64,000 nucleotides of DNA, taken from assembly GCA_949318235.1 (NCBI GenBank), contig OX439129.1, forward strand, positions 8,067,849 through 8,131,848, read 5' to 3'. Below the pieces are notes generated by a model. That model made no database searches. It saw only the letters and a program-made list of their open reading frames with translations, and was not told the origin of the DNA. This DNA comes from Ecdyonurus torrentis (Eukaryota > Arthropoda > Insecta > Ephemeroptera > Heptageniidae). Below, one piece after another: positions 28,701 through 39,909 of this stretch (its first letter is position 1; the number at the start of each line of letters is the position of its first letter). The position numbers and the translations under genes are program-made.

Positions 28701-31700
28701 GAGATTTGAAAAAAATGTCGTTTGAAAATATAATAGGGACTAGAAAACAAAAAAGAGTTCCACAGGGTGTTCCTTAGTAGCCTTTGGTCTATAGAGCTCT
28801 GAGAAGTAATAATAATAATAATAATCATATATTTTAGATTTTCTAGATACATATTACTGATGGAGTATTATATAAAAAAAAAATATTATGAATGATAAGT
28901 AACAATTTTTAATTAGATATTTTTATAAATATTAATGCCAATTTTTTAACTTATGAATGGTAGAATAATTTTTCTATTTTTGTTTGTAAAAAAAAAAATA
29001 TTTAAAATGTTCTCAGCACTGCGTAGACCGATATTATTACAAAAAAGAAAAGACAAATTAAAACATAAGCATCAAAATTTTTGGTTTAATTTTTCAATGT
29101 GAATTTTTTTTTTTTCAATGTGCAGCATATTGCTATATTGTGACGTCCTATATGTATTTTTCTACATGTATGTTTATATATGTGTTTTATATATGTTGTG
29201 ATGTCCTTTTACAATATTTGGTGTCATTATTTTTTATATATATTATATTAATCGATGTTTTTTGTTATTGTTTTTTTTTTAACAAAAATTTTGATGCAAC
29301 AAATTTCTATAATTTTTATTTCTTATAATACTGATAATATTAATTGATCTTATATATTCTATTATTTATTTTATATTTATATAAATATATTTATTTCTAT
29401 GTTCTTTCTGTTCTTATTATATAAAATTTATTCAAATTATTAGAAATTAAATTAATGTATATTTAAAAGTAACAAAGCTTTTTTGGCCCAATTTTTTATA
29501 GTATTCATGAAAAAAAAATATTTGTATGTAATTTTATATTGATATTACCATCTACTGCAGCATTTATTATTAATTGCTTTTATAATCAATTAGGCATTTA
29601 TTTTCATTATAATTAAATATTGTTAATGTTGGGAGTACAATGGCTTTATGTTTTGAAATTGTCTATAGGATTGTTAGTGCATCGTGATTGTAAAAAGTTT
29701 TGCTCATTTTTATACCAAGAAATGAATATTTAAATTGAATTTCCCTTCAGACCACTACATTTTTCTGTAAGCTCTATTCATTAAGTATAATCAGTTTTAT
29801 GTAATTTTTCATGAATTTTTAATAGAAATTCTTTAAATGTATTGTTAAAAATTTAGTTAAATAGTGAATCAATTAATTTATAATTTCCTTTGCTATAGAT
29901 TTATAATAACGTTAAAAAAAAAATAAAATAAAAATAAGTCCTTCTATTGACTAATAAAGGAACAATTGTATTGAGGACGACTTTTAACGATTTCGCGTAT
30001 ATCCGCTTCCGTTTCAACTTGCTACGCATGCGCAGTACGTCGAAACAGAAGTGGATGTAAGTGAAATCTCTTAAAGTCGGACTCAAAACAGTTGTTCCTT
30101 TATTAGTCAACTTAATCATTATCACCTAATTATCATGTTGATGGCTCCTCAGAAAACTGAAACCATCTATAGTCTCCTCACGCTGCAAATTTGGAGCATC
30201 TGCACTCTCCGCCTTGCCCGAAATTGAAGCATCTGTAGTGGTACGCCAGTAAGAGATGCTTCAATTTCAGCAGAGGTGGAGAGCGTAGATGTTCCAAATT
30301 TGAGGCACGAGGATACTACAGATCATTCCTGCGGAGCCATGAATGTTTTAAAAAGCTTTCTTGTTCTCATTATAGAATCCTCCTTATTTTCCACATTTTA
30401 AATACATACGTAGTTCACAAGTATAGAATAGTCGAGATAGTCTACTTTACTTAGAAACTTTGGTAGAGCTATGTATAGCAATGACAATTTCAAGGCAATA
30501 TTAACATGGTTGGTGCTCACATAATTGACAATATTTTTTAACCATAATCTCTCTAGTATTTGCTGCTACTGCTGGCCAGATATTATCAGCTTTTATCTTA
30601 CTTGTACTTTCTATATTTTTCAAGTAGCACAAAATAGACTAACATAATTTTAGATACAGTACGTAATATTAAAATTAATTTTTGTTTTTAATAAAATATA
30701 TACCTATTATTATATTAAGTATTTTGCAATTGTATATTATAAAATAAACAAATTTAGTTTACATACAAAAAATAATAATAATAGTAAATAAAAAATAAAG
30801 AAAATGTTATTTGCAAGTCCAAGTAATCTCGCATACTATTTATTTTGTTTATTGATGAAAATTGATTTTTTGTAAACTTTGATGATAATTTGTAAAGTGA
30901 AGTATATTATAGTTCACGTAACCCGAAAAAAAAATAATGTTTGAATTAAATATTGTAAGATAGATATTCGTTTAATTTCCAAGCTAATTTTATTAGCAAT
31001 TTAAAAATACAGTAGTTTCATGCTATTCCTAAACTAAAAAATCATTAACAAATTGTTATATATTTTTTGTTCATATTTTTGCATTTAAGTTGTCACAAAT
31101 TTACATTAAAATTTAGTATTAATTATTGAAAAACTATAATAATGATGTACTGTACTTAATAATCCTGTCAATATTAAAGTAAAAATAGTAGTATTTTTTA
31201 TGTTTAGTAAAGAAAAAAACAAAACAAAGTTATCAAAATAGTTGTTGTAGTGTGGCAATTTAAAAGCAGTATTAATTACAACCATCAGGTGGCACATATT
31301 GCACATTGTTAAAAAGTTACTTAAAAGTATGTGAGATTAGTTGGAGTTGGGAGGTACGGATTGAGATAGTAATGTGTGTTGTCTGACATTGATATTACAG
31401 CAGCAAGAACAAGACCCCACCAACCTCTATATCGCTAACCTGCCAGTAACCTATAAAGAGAACGATCTAGACTCTATGCTTACCAAGTATGGACAGGTTA
31501 TTTCTACCAGGATTCTCAGAGATACTAATGGACAAAGCAAGGGGGTAGGATTTGCAAGGTAATGACTAATGACAATTGCAACTACATATCGAGGGTGCTC
31601 TGCTATAATGTCCTAAGTCCATTTGACTTAGAAAAATATTTTTTTGGTGCAAATGACCTGAAATGGAAAAGGCCAAAATTCGGGGTCGATCAGCCGATTT

Positions 31701-34700
31701 TTTATTTTTCAAGGTCAAGTGGACTTGGAACATTATAGTGGATCACCCTCGATATATCTTCATAATTGCTTGTGAAAATTTTGAAACCCCACAATATTTT
31801 ATTTCGGCGACAATTACTCCTCTTTTTTTTCTGTTGTGATAAAAACGTTTCTGTGCATTATTTTTCTGTGTTTTTATATTTAAAATGTTTGTATTTCTTA
31901 TGAAGTTTTTAATTTACTATGCAAAAGTCTCAACAGTCACTCTTGTGAATATTATTTTTAAATATAATCAATTATATGATGTTAAAAATTTAATAGAAAA
32001 TAGTAGAGAATTATGAGAATGAGAATTATGAGAGACGCATGTTGAATTAATTAATTAAACGCCAAGATTCTCCAATTTATATAGTTAATTGGGACTTTGG
32101 ATCAAATGTTCTTTCATAGACGAGTGCTAGATATATTTTTATTTAAATAGATGTTAAAAGGGTAGGGATAATTAATTATGACAGGTAATTTTCCTGATAG
32201 AGGAAGAAGTGGAATTTCTATTGATTATTTACGCTTGTTAAAATTGTGACAATTGAAAATAATAAAATGTTGTATTGATTTCAACAGAATGGAATCCAAG
32301 GAAAAATGTGAGCAGATCATTTCGATCTTCAATGCCAGCCCACTGCCAGGTTGCAAAGAGCCACTACTTGTCAAATTTGCTGATGGAGGTAACAAGAAAC
32401 GTAGCAGTTTATACAAGAGTCCTGAGCAACGTATGTGGGGCAAAGATATGTCAGATGGTGCTCAAGTAGCTTACGACCCAAGTGGTGTGATGGCACAGAA
32501 TGGAATCCCTGCTCAACTGCTACCCTCTCTGAACCAGTATGGTAGAGGACCATACGGTGCTCAATTGCCAGGTTATTCCATGCCAAGTACACCATGGGTA
32601 CCAGCGCAGTATGTCATGCAGCCACATTTGCAGCAAGTTGAGGTAACTCTCCTGATAATGTGGTGACCTTTATCTATTAATATCTTATGTGTTAAATAAT
32701 GTGTATGTAATGCTATCTGTTGGAGGAAAATACTAGCACATGAAGTTAATTCAGTGTTTACTTTGTTAAAATAAAATGAAATTCTTCATGCATATCGATG
32801 GTTCCGCATCAAAAGAGAGCATCTACACTTTCTAATTTTGTGAAGAAACAAGCATCTACACTTTCCATGCAGCACTTTAACTGGACTAGCAAGCATAAGC
32901 TTAACATTGCAGATGCTCCACGGCGGACAGTGAAAATGCTCGGCTCGTCGCAAAACTTAAAAGTGTAGATGCTCTCTTTTGACGTGAAGCATCAATATTT
33001 TTTAACAACCCAACTATATAGCATTAGATACACCTTTAAAATGTGCCTTAAAACATTGAAAATTAATGTTTTGCTGAAAATGACCATACTGTATTATAAA
33101 AGATCTTATCATTAAACCTAATATAATGATAAACTTTTATGATGTAACATTAGAACTTTTCAGCAGAATTGAGTACCTGCATGTTTTCTAAATATAAATT
33201 TGGTGTATAAAACAGTTTAAGTATAATAATAATATTAAAATATTTGCATGCTTTCAAGACTTGATTGTTAAAAACTGCCATGCTTGTTCTAATGTAATGC
33301 AACATGCTAGTGTCTTGGAGTAGAATGATATTTGTTGTGTGTGTGTGTTGTTGATCGTGACGTGGTGTGATGCTAATAAGATGTTTCAGGACCAGTACAC
33401 CTGTCAGCTGGCTGCTACTCAGAGTCACACTTATCCTTACAAGAATGAGAGCCAGCACTCTCGCAGCATCTCTGTGGTAAGTTAGCTAAAGCTAAAAATG
33501 TGGCTTGTCATTTAGTTAGTCAACTTAAAGGGCTCCAGGTCTCAAACAATTTAATCAAAAACGTAAAAATCATGAGATGGGACCATCATTCATACACATC
33601 ATTATATCCTTCAGCCCTTCTGTAGCCTCACAAACTGGGGTTGAAAAACTGTAAATTAGGCAACTTTAGGACTTCATGACGTCAACAATTCCGGGTCTAC
33701 AATAGAAACTGTAGCGCGGGTTGCCTACTTTACAAGTTTTCTTCCCAGTCTGCAAGAGTATTGAAGGGATAAGGCACAAAATATATGTATTTATAATAAT
33801 CCTATCTCATGATTTATAATTGAGAGGAAATTTGTTTTTGAGGCCAGGGGCCTTTTAAGGAAAAAAGCCAATACTGTTATGATTAATTTTAAAGACAAGG
33901 ATAGAAATACCAACAAAGGCTACCCACAGTAGAAGTTCTATGGAGAGGTCAAGGTCTCATGTGGCACAGAGTTTTAGTTATAATGGACTGAGAGCTTTTG
34001 TCATATTTTAATGGCATTATCTTGGCATTGTCTTGTACAAGACTACACACTGTTCAGTGTGTTCTTTGATTGATATAATGTCATTAAAATATGGTGAAAG
34101 CTCTCAGTTACCACGGCATCCCTGTTAGTGTAAGCTCATATACTATCTCCCATTCCCCAATTTTCTTCTAATCTATCTATGTGTTTTACTATCACATCTT
34201 TTTATCATCATAGTTATATAAACATTATAACTTAAACTCTGTGCCAAGTGAGACCTCAACCTCTCCATAGAACTTCCATTGTGGTTAGGCTTGCTGGTAT
34301 TTTTATCCTTTTTGTTAAGATTAATCATTTATTTAGCTCAACATTGAACTTTACCAATGATCCTGATAATATGATAGGACACAAACCATTTTTTTTTTAT
34401 TATTATTATTATAATTTTTAATTTTACATGTCATTTGTTCAATGATAATGATTTACATCAAAAAATTGGCAATCAATTATATAGTGTGTTCCATCATACC
34501 TTTAGAATAGTTGAACATAGTTCTAAAATATTAATATTTAGTCAAAATGGCTATCTTAACTAAATATATAAAACTATTTCAATTTAATAAAGTTTTTAAC
34601 CTACATAATGACCTGCCAAATAGAATAAGTTGCCTATATGTACATATTAGGTTGAAAGATAGATCAAAGGGAAGTGCTATTGGCTTACCCTGTATTGGAT

Positions 34701-35873
34701 GTTCAGTATCATGATATGTAGCCCAATAAAATTATACATATTACTTTTACGTAATATTGGCTACATCTTAGTCCAAAATAACTACCTAGTAGTCATTATT
34801 CTCTTCACGTTAAAATGTTTAACATTCACTAAGTAAGATACTTTTGGTAAAGTTAAGTTTAGTGAAATTTATTCTTAAGTTTGACTACATATTTTGATGG
34901 TGTCAATGAAATGTTGCAGATGATGCCCTCGACTGACCCAAGCATGCAGTTTAGTTCCATGATTCCTCAGCTCGCCACACATATGTCCACCCTGCAGCTC
35001 GGAACTTCAGGATCTGTAAGTGAAAATCTCAAAATATTCACATACTTTGCCTGTAGCATAGCCAGGATTTTGTGACAGGAGGGGTCCAGTCTATAGTGAG
35101 CATTGGGTAAAGTGGGGAAACATCCCCCTTACCCATGCTTTTTCAGACCTGATGTGGGACCTCCCTGAATACACCCCTGCTTTATGTCATCTCTTTAGAC
35201 ATTGATCCACCATGAGATTCTGATGTCTTAAAGATGTAGAACACGTTAAACAAAAGACTTGTCTAATATCATAATAACATACCTTGAAATCAACGTTAAT
35301 TTGAGTCATTGGTTTCTAATTTATTTTCCATTCACAAAAAGATGTATGAAGATTTTTGAAGACTGACGTCACAGCTTGCCTAGTCCACACATGTGTAAAA
35401 TAAGCGAGCTGTGACATGATTGTCCACAGCCGCCTTTTTGTGAAAGGAAAATAAATTAGAAATCAATGACTCAAATCAACATTGATCGTCAGGTATGCTA
35501 GGATATTTGACAAGTTTATTGTTCAACATATTCTACGCCTTTAAAATATGTTCATTTTTTAACAGCATGTATGCAATATAATTCATATTTTAATCAATCA
35601 ACTTGGCAATGACCATAAGTTCTCAGGTGTAAAGTTGACCTGTATAACTATTAGTATTCTCTTCTTATGTAACAATAATCTATGTCAAATGAAAGTGACT
35701 TAAAGTTGTGCGTTTTGTTTTGTTTGTAGTATATTGCTGCAGGCCATCCTCACTACGGCTTCTACCCTCAAGCCACCTCCATTATCCACACAATGCCAAT
35801 GGAGTCTGACCAACCATCAAATGCAACCTCTCCTGATGAGTATCAACCCTACCAGAGCCAACCTAACAAGTAA
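22537..35873 (+). CDS. RBMS: RBMS-family (MSSP) two-RRM RNA-binding protein, 5' partial
   Basis: Spliced gene for a single-strand/AU-rich RNA-binding protein of the vertebrate RBMS1/2/3 and insect shep family, which act in mRNA stability and translation. Coding exons: 22537-22751, 25245-25303, 25978-26069, 31401-31558, 32288-32642, 33390-33476, 34920-35015, 35730-35873. They join in frame with GT-AG borders to 401 residues plus stop; human RBMS1 is about 406. A Ser/Thr/Gly-rich N-terminal stretch precedes RRM1 (about residues 50-120; RNP2 LYIRGL, RNP1 KGYGFVDF) and RRM2 (about 129-205; RNP2 LYIANL, RNP1 KGVGFARM), then a Pro/Gln/Met-rich tail ending in QPNK, as in vertebrate RBMS. Both RNP1 motifs are interrupted by introns. 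The first placed exon has no start codon of its own and begins at an acceptor in phase 0, so at least one upstream exon is missing. Which vertebrate paralogue it matches best cannot be decided by eye. Confidence 0.92.
22773..22876. mobile_element. TTAA-ended MITE, family B, truncated copy
   Basis: Begins 21 bases after the donor of the first placed RBMS exon with TTAAAGCCATAGACCACAT and CACGAAATGGGATCTTAAAA, then stops after about 90-100 bases without its other end. Right border approximate. Confidence 0.72.
23749..24062. mobile_element. TTAA-ended hairpin MITE, family A, copy 1
   Basis: In RBMS intron 1. About 140-base inverted arms (TTAAAGGCGTAGTACACC; ATCAACGTTGATTTGGCCGG; AATTTATTTTCCA) separated by a GC-rich loop with TGACGTCAGTGACC. 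Copies at 35228 and 42456. Confidence 0.85.
25245..25303 (+). CDS. RBMS: RBMS exon: central RRM1
   Basis: A 59-nt exon between TTTCAG and GTACAT. It encodes [19 protein letters not shown], the beta2-beta3 region of RRM1, nearly identical to vertebrate RBMS. It ends after the first base of the Gly codon of RNP1. Confidence 0.92.
25978..26069 (+). CDS. RBMS: RBMS exon: RNP1 and end of RRM1
   Basis: The acceptor TTTATAG is followed by GG, which completes the RNP1 Gly; then YGFVDF and the last helix and strand, ending QAQMAK at donor GTGGGT in phase 0. Reading on through the donor gives 20 extra residues and a stop at 26127-26129, which is intron. Confidence 0.92.
27562..27975. mobile_element. 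Hairpin element, family F, copy 1
   Basis: In RBMS intron 3. Left GGATAGGAGGAAACCAGCA, GGGCCTTACTATAGTGAAGA, ATTGCTAGCACAG; the right end has the inverse around CTAGCAAGATTTTCACC and CTTGCTG. Shares the AGTCCTTACAGACTCAGAG core with copies at 46465, 48900 and 53028. Confidence 0.75.
28198..28492. mobile_element. Hairpin element, family H, copy 1
   Basis: In RBMS intron 3. ATCAATGTTGTTGTGAGCAA and its inverse bound arms that are themselves repeats of a roughly 40-base unit (GCAATATGTG, ATCTCGTTTTTTGTCA). A second copy lies at 49413-49643. Confidence 0.78.
29947..30115. mobile_element. Hairpin element in RBMS intron 3
   Basis: Ends TTGACTAATAAAGGAACAA are exactly inverse; the arms continue with GAGGACGACTTTTAACGA against its diverged inverse and a loop with CATGCGCAGTACG. 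Single copy in the window. Confidence 0.75.
30134..30345. mobile_element. Hairpin element, GGAGCATCTGCAC family, copy 1
   Basis: Lies 18 bases from the previous hairpin. CATGTTGATGGCTCC and inverse CATTCATGGCTCC bound arms CAAATTTGGAGCATCTGCAC and GAAATTGAAGCATCT. Related elements at 32793 and 51140 share the GCATCTRCACTTT core. Confidence 0.7.
31401..31558 (+). CDS. RBMS: RBMS exon: start of RRM2
   Basis: Follows a 5.3-kb intron. The acceptor context is TTACAGCAG, a NAGNAG tandem acceptor. It encodes [14 protein letters not shown] (RNP2) through KGVGFA of RNP1, ending after two bases of the following Arg codon at donor GTAATG. Confidence 0.93.
31587..31754. mobile_element. TA-bounded hairpin MITE, TCGAGGGTG family, copy 1
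   Basis: In RBMS intron 4, 28 bases after the donor. Ends TATCGAGGGTGCTCTGCTAT and its inverse flank an imperfect hairpin (GTCCTAAGTCCATTTGACTT against AAGGTCAAGTGGACTTGGAA). A second copy is at 55404. Confidence 0.82.
32288..32642 (+). CDS. RBMS: RBMS exon: end of RRM2 and Pro/Gln-rich region
   Basis: The largest coding exon (355 nt). It opens with the base completing Arg, then [11 protein letters not shown], the last helix of RRM2, and [13 protein letters not shown], the conserved end of the domain. The remainder is Pro/Gln/Gly/Tyr-rich, ending PHLQQVE in phase 0 at donor GTAACT. Confidence 0.92.
32793..32997. mobile_element. Hairpin element, GGAGCATCTGCAC family, copy 2
   Basis: In RBMS intron 5. 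CGATGGTTCCGCATCAAAAG, AGAGCATCTACACTTT against AAAGTGTAGATGCTCTCTTT, TGACGTGAAGCATC. Confidence 0.7.
33390..33476 (+). CDS. RBMS: RBMS candidate cassette exon
   Basis: An 87-nt open exon between TTTCAG and GTAAGT encoding [11 protein letters not shown] to HSRSISV, 29 residues. It begins and ends in phase 0, so skipping keeps the frame. I recall no counterpart at this point in vertebrate RBMS, so it may be alternatively spliced or lineage-specific. Confidence 0.72.
33525..33858. mobile_element. TTAA-ended MITE, family D
   Basis: In RBMS intron 6. TTAAAGGGCTCCAGGTCTCA at the left, inverse TTAAAAGGCCCCTGGCCTCA at the right. Arms include ATCATGAGATGGGACCAT against ATAATCCTATCTCATGATT. Confidence 0.8.
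33888..34325. mobile_element. Hairpin element, family G, complete copy
   Basis: In RBMS intron 6, 30 bases after family D. Left arm GTAGAAGTTCTATGGAGAGG, TCTCATGTGGCACAGAGTTT; right arm carries the inverse (AACTCTGTGCCAAGTGAGAC, CTCCATAGAACTTCC). A related partial copy lies at 44098-44310, and a fragment (ATAGATTAGGAACAATTGGGG, complement of 34150-34190) lies at 43376-43495. Confidence 0.75.
34920..35015 (+). CDS. RBMS: RBMS exon: C-terminal conserved block
   Basis: A 96-nt phase 0-0 exon between TGTTGCAG and GTAAGT. It encodes [19 protein letters not shown] through LQLGTSGS, matching the vertebrate RBMS block with 'SMISPLAQQMSHLSLGSTG'. Confidence 0.88.
35228..35544. mobile_element. TTAA-ended hairpin MITE, family A, copy 2
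   Basis: In RBMS intron 7. TTAAAGATGTAGAACACG at the left and TTCTACGCCTTTAA at the right. More diverged than copy 1 but with the same AATTTATTTTCC arms and the same GAGCTGTGAC core. Confidence 0.83.
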
Positions 35874-35878
35874 ATGAG
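35730..35878 (+). CDS. RBMS: RBMS last coding exon with stop codon
   Basis: The acceptor GTTTGTAG starts codons [14 protein letters not shown]. The frame runs to QSQPNK and stop TAA at 35871-35873, the family's typical C-terminus. Five untranslated bases follow before a good donor (GAG|GTAAGA) at 35879, so the exon ends at 35878 and the rest of the 3' UTR lies in a later exon. The stop is too close to the junction to trigger decay by the usual 50-55 nt rule. Confidence 0.88.
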
Positions 35879-36158
35879 GTAAGAAATTGCATTTATTTTC
35901 AATACTGTTTTGTGTTGACAAAGGTAAGAATGGGAGGTGGGGGGGGAGGGGGTAACAAGCTCGGAACCACACTGACATCTGTAGCTATCTTGATGGCAAA
36001 GTGTACATAAATATATTTTATTGGTTATGAGATGCTATGTGTCGTTCCATCAAGATCTTAACCCAACTAGGTACACTTGGCTTGGTCATATACATTACAT
36101 GCTGCTTTTTTCAGAAAATAGTTTAACTGTCATCTAAAGTATATGGCTAGGTTGAGTA

Positions 36159-36282
36159 TACAGCTCTGGACAATGGTTTCTGAATTATTTGTATAGGCAA
36201 CCCGCAACCCCACTATGCTATCTTTATGAGAAAACACAGCAGCTGACACTGCCCCGTTCTGAAACTTTTGTCCAGAGGTGTA
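36159..36282. mobile_element. TA-bounded MITE, CAGCTCTGGCCA family, copy 2
   Basis: Lies in the RBMS 3' UTR intron in inverse orientation to copy 1 (GGCAACCCGCAACCC, then CTATCTTTATGAGAAAA). The ends are somewhat diverged (CAGCTCTGGACAATGGT). Confidence 0.82.
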
Positions 36283-36471
36283 CATCATCATGGAAAGACA
36301 TACATACACTTTTTTATTATTATTATTTATTTATTATTTTTTTTATTTTTTTTTTAACCCCTTTTGTTAACGAATTCAGACTGCAATGGTTTCTAATCCA
36401 CTTTAAATTGGCATTTGTCTAGTATTTGTAGTAGTACTAGTAGAAAAATTATTAGATCCAAAGTTGAAAAG

Positions 36472-36596
36472 TACAGCTCTGGGCCAAAAGTTTGAGAACA
36501 ATTTGTATAGGCAACCCGCAACTACGCTATATTATCTTTATGTGAAAATGCTGCGGCCGCCGCTGCTCTATTCTTAAACTTTTAGCCACAGCTGTA
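36472..36596. mobile_element. TA-bounded MITE, CAGCTCTGGCCA family, copy 3
   Basis: Only 189 bases downstream of copy 2 in the same intron and in the same orientation. The ends CAGCTCTGGGCCAAAAGTTT and their inverse are evident. Confidence 0.82.
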
Positions 36597-38968
36597 CATT
36601 CACATGTCATTTTATAGTTTTACAAGCACAAATGTGTCATTAAAATAACAGCAACCACTATCAATTAATTGTACTTAGTAATAATAATAACTTAGGTTTA
36701 TAACTTTATATATAACTTAACTGTTGGTTTACTTTCAGATGGTCGCTGCGACTGAGTGCTTGCGACACAACTTTGCGCATCACATTCCAACATTTTATTT
36801 TCTTCACATCAATCAAAATATACAACAACAGAAACAACAAAAAATAGTGTGAAAATATAAGTGAATTGTTAAGTTATAAAATTATAAAAAAAAAAGAATA
36901 TGAAATTTTTTTAAATTAAATTAATTATTATAATTAATTATTATTATAGTAGTAAGATATTTAATGAATGAAAAAAAAATAACTATCAAGATGAAATTTT
37001 TTAAAACATCAAAAAAAAAATCAGATTTAAAGAAAGAAAGAAAAAAAAAGGAGAATTTTTGTAAGGAAAACTAAATATTGTTTAGATATTGTGCCTTTTT
37101 CAGTGTTCCACAATTTTTTTAATTGTGTGGAAATTTACTGAAAAATAAAAAAACAACAAAATAATTAAAATAAATAAATAAAAAAAAAAGTTTAAAAAAA
37201 GTAAAATGAAAAATCAACCAAGCCAAATTATCCTTCTAGTTCATTGTTGGTTATGTTAAATAGATAGAAAATAAAAACCATCAGAATTAATTATTTAATT
37301 AAAAAAAAAAAAAGAAAAAAAAAAGCCTACTATGAATGCAAGGCATAATTGTAAGACCTTCATAGACAGTTTTTTAACGACATAAAAAAAAAGACAATTT
37401 TTGTTTTTTTGTATCGTTAAAAACTTAAGAGCTTAAGAAGAAGAAATAGAGAGGGGAAAAAAAAAAAAAAAAAAAGCTCGTAAACAGAAATGAATTAAAG
37501 AAAGAAAAATATGAATCCAATTATAAAAAATTTTAAAAAGTGTTATTTTGAATAATTTATCGTGTGATTTTTTTGTCTTTATTTTTTTGTCTTCTTAATT
37601 TTTTTTTATTAATTAATACTCTCTAATTAATAAAAAAAATTCAACCATCAAAAGTTACTTTAACTTTTAAAAAATCGATGGGAGAAAATAGAAATGATTG
37701 TATTTTTTAAATTGTAAAGAAAAAAAAGAGAACATTATTGATATATATAAAAAAAAAGTTATTTATTGTAAAAAAATAAATAAGTGCGACGGATAAGGGT
37801 TTTTTTGCTTTCTTTGGTAATGTTGCCAAAAAAGTATGGTTTTGAAGTTAAAAAAAAAAAATGTGTAAAAAGTGGGGAAAAAAGTGAAAATAAAAAAAAT
37901 GATATAAGATCACCATTGAAAGGTGCACTGTAGAAATTTAGATTTTAGATTTAAGTAGAATTAAAAAAACAGTAGTGAGGTAGAATTTTTAGCTGTAAGA
38001 CAACCTTTTTATGTGATGCTAATTTTGTGTATGTCTTGGGGGTTACTAGAAACATTATTGTAATTGCATTGTAAATATTATAAATTATTTCAACACTCCT
38101 TTTTTTTTTTTTTTTTTTTTTTAATGGGCAAAAAAATAAAAATGAAAGAAATTATTTTTAATCAAAAATTATAATAATATGAAGTATAAAAATTAAAAGT
38201 TCAGATTTATTATATAATAAAATTGAAATTGTTATTTATTTAAGACAGTTTTTTAATTGTGATTATTAAATTTGCCCATATTTTGTATATATACATAAAT
38301 AATTGTTCTAAATAAATTAGAACTTGCAAGACGGAGAGAGCATATCTATTGAGAAATGGGATAAATTAGAATGTAGCCCCAAGATATACTCCATGCATCA
38401 CATTTGTGAAAACATTTAAAATATAAAACAAACAAAAAAATTGTAGCTGCTAAAAAAAATGAAAAATCAACCAAGGTGTTTTATGTTAATTCTTTTTTTC
38501 TGTTTCTTAAAAAGATTTAAAAAAAAAATAATAATAAGTCACTTTTACAAAGTGTATTGAATTCAATATTAAGTATAAATATAATTAGTATTATATTTAG
38601 AAAATATTTAATAAAGACTAGTTAAAAAGTAATTTTTGCTATATATTTTTACTTAAATGTTAGAAGTTTTTGCATTTTGTTTTAAAGTGACTAAAAAAGT
38701 GTTTGTTCTATTTTGTGAAGTGTGAATATGTGTGAGTGTGTTAATAAAAAAAAAGTAATAAAAAAAGAAGAAGAAAAAGCAAAGAAAATTGAAAACAATT
38801 GAACAATGTGTGAATGATTGTGGTAGATATTAGTTGTTTAGTAAATAAGTGAATTCTTCTAGTTTGTAGGGTAAAAAAAGAAAAAAAAATGGAGCTAAAA
38901 AAATGATTTAAAAAAAACAAAACAAACTCAGTAGGGAAAAAAAATTGTGACTTTTAGTGCTAGAGGCT

Positions 38969-39040
38969 GGAACATAGGATAGCAGGGGACAAAAAATAAA
39001 CAATGGAACATAGGATAGCAGGGGACAAAAAATAAACAAA
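38969..39040. repeat. Direct repeat, period 36 bp, in the RBMS 3' UTR
   Basis: GGAACATAGGATAGCAGGGG, ACAAAAAATAAACAA occurs twice in tandem without change. Confidence 0.93.
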
Positions 39041-39874
39041 TAAAAATGTTTTTAATCAACTTTTTGACACATCTCTTTTTGAACTGGTGAAAATGAAAGA
39101 AAAAAATATATATATAATTAAGTGCCCTTAAGTTTGTTATTCTTCCCTACACTTCAAAATACGAGTAGTTTAATAGTTCAGAGGTAAAAAACATAATAAT
39201 AAAAAAAAAAAATGAAAAAAATTTATTTTTATTACTCATGAAATTTTGTGTCTTTTTGTATAGCTACATTAAAAAACGTAATAATAAACATTAATAAAAA
39301 TAATAATAATAATGTATTTGGTGGTTCAAAAATAATAATAATAAGCTCTGTAGGTGTGTGTTTTTTATAATATTTTTTTTAAAAAATCTACAGAGTTTCT
39401 AGTTCCTTATGTAATATACAGTACAGTAATTAAAACAAAAACGTAATAGTGAAACCTCCTTGTGTATGTAAAGTGGCCAAATTTGTTTTTGATTAACACA
39501 AAGTAATAGGCTTAATATAAGAACTGATTTAGCTATAAAATATTTTAGGTGTTGTAGCAAGCTTAAATTTTTCTTAAATTGGAGTCTATTATTTTAGTTA
39601 ATCTTACAAAAAAAAAAGTGAAAAAAAAAAAAACGTAATAAAAATAACAATGGCTCAAATTTAAGGTACTATAAATTTTTGATATTTGTACTATATTAAA
39701 ATAAATTAAATCCAGGAGGTTTTACTTAGGTTTATATATATATATATATATATTAAAAGAAATATATATTTAAAAAAAAAAAGCTATCTATGTTACAGCC
39801 TCAGAAATAAGAAAAATTGCAAGAAAAAAACTGATATAAAAAAATTGATTTCTTTTTTTTTTTTTTTTTTTTTT

Positions 39875-39909
<35 letters not shown>

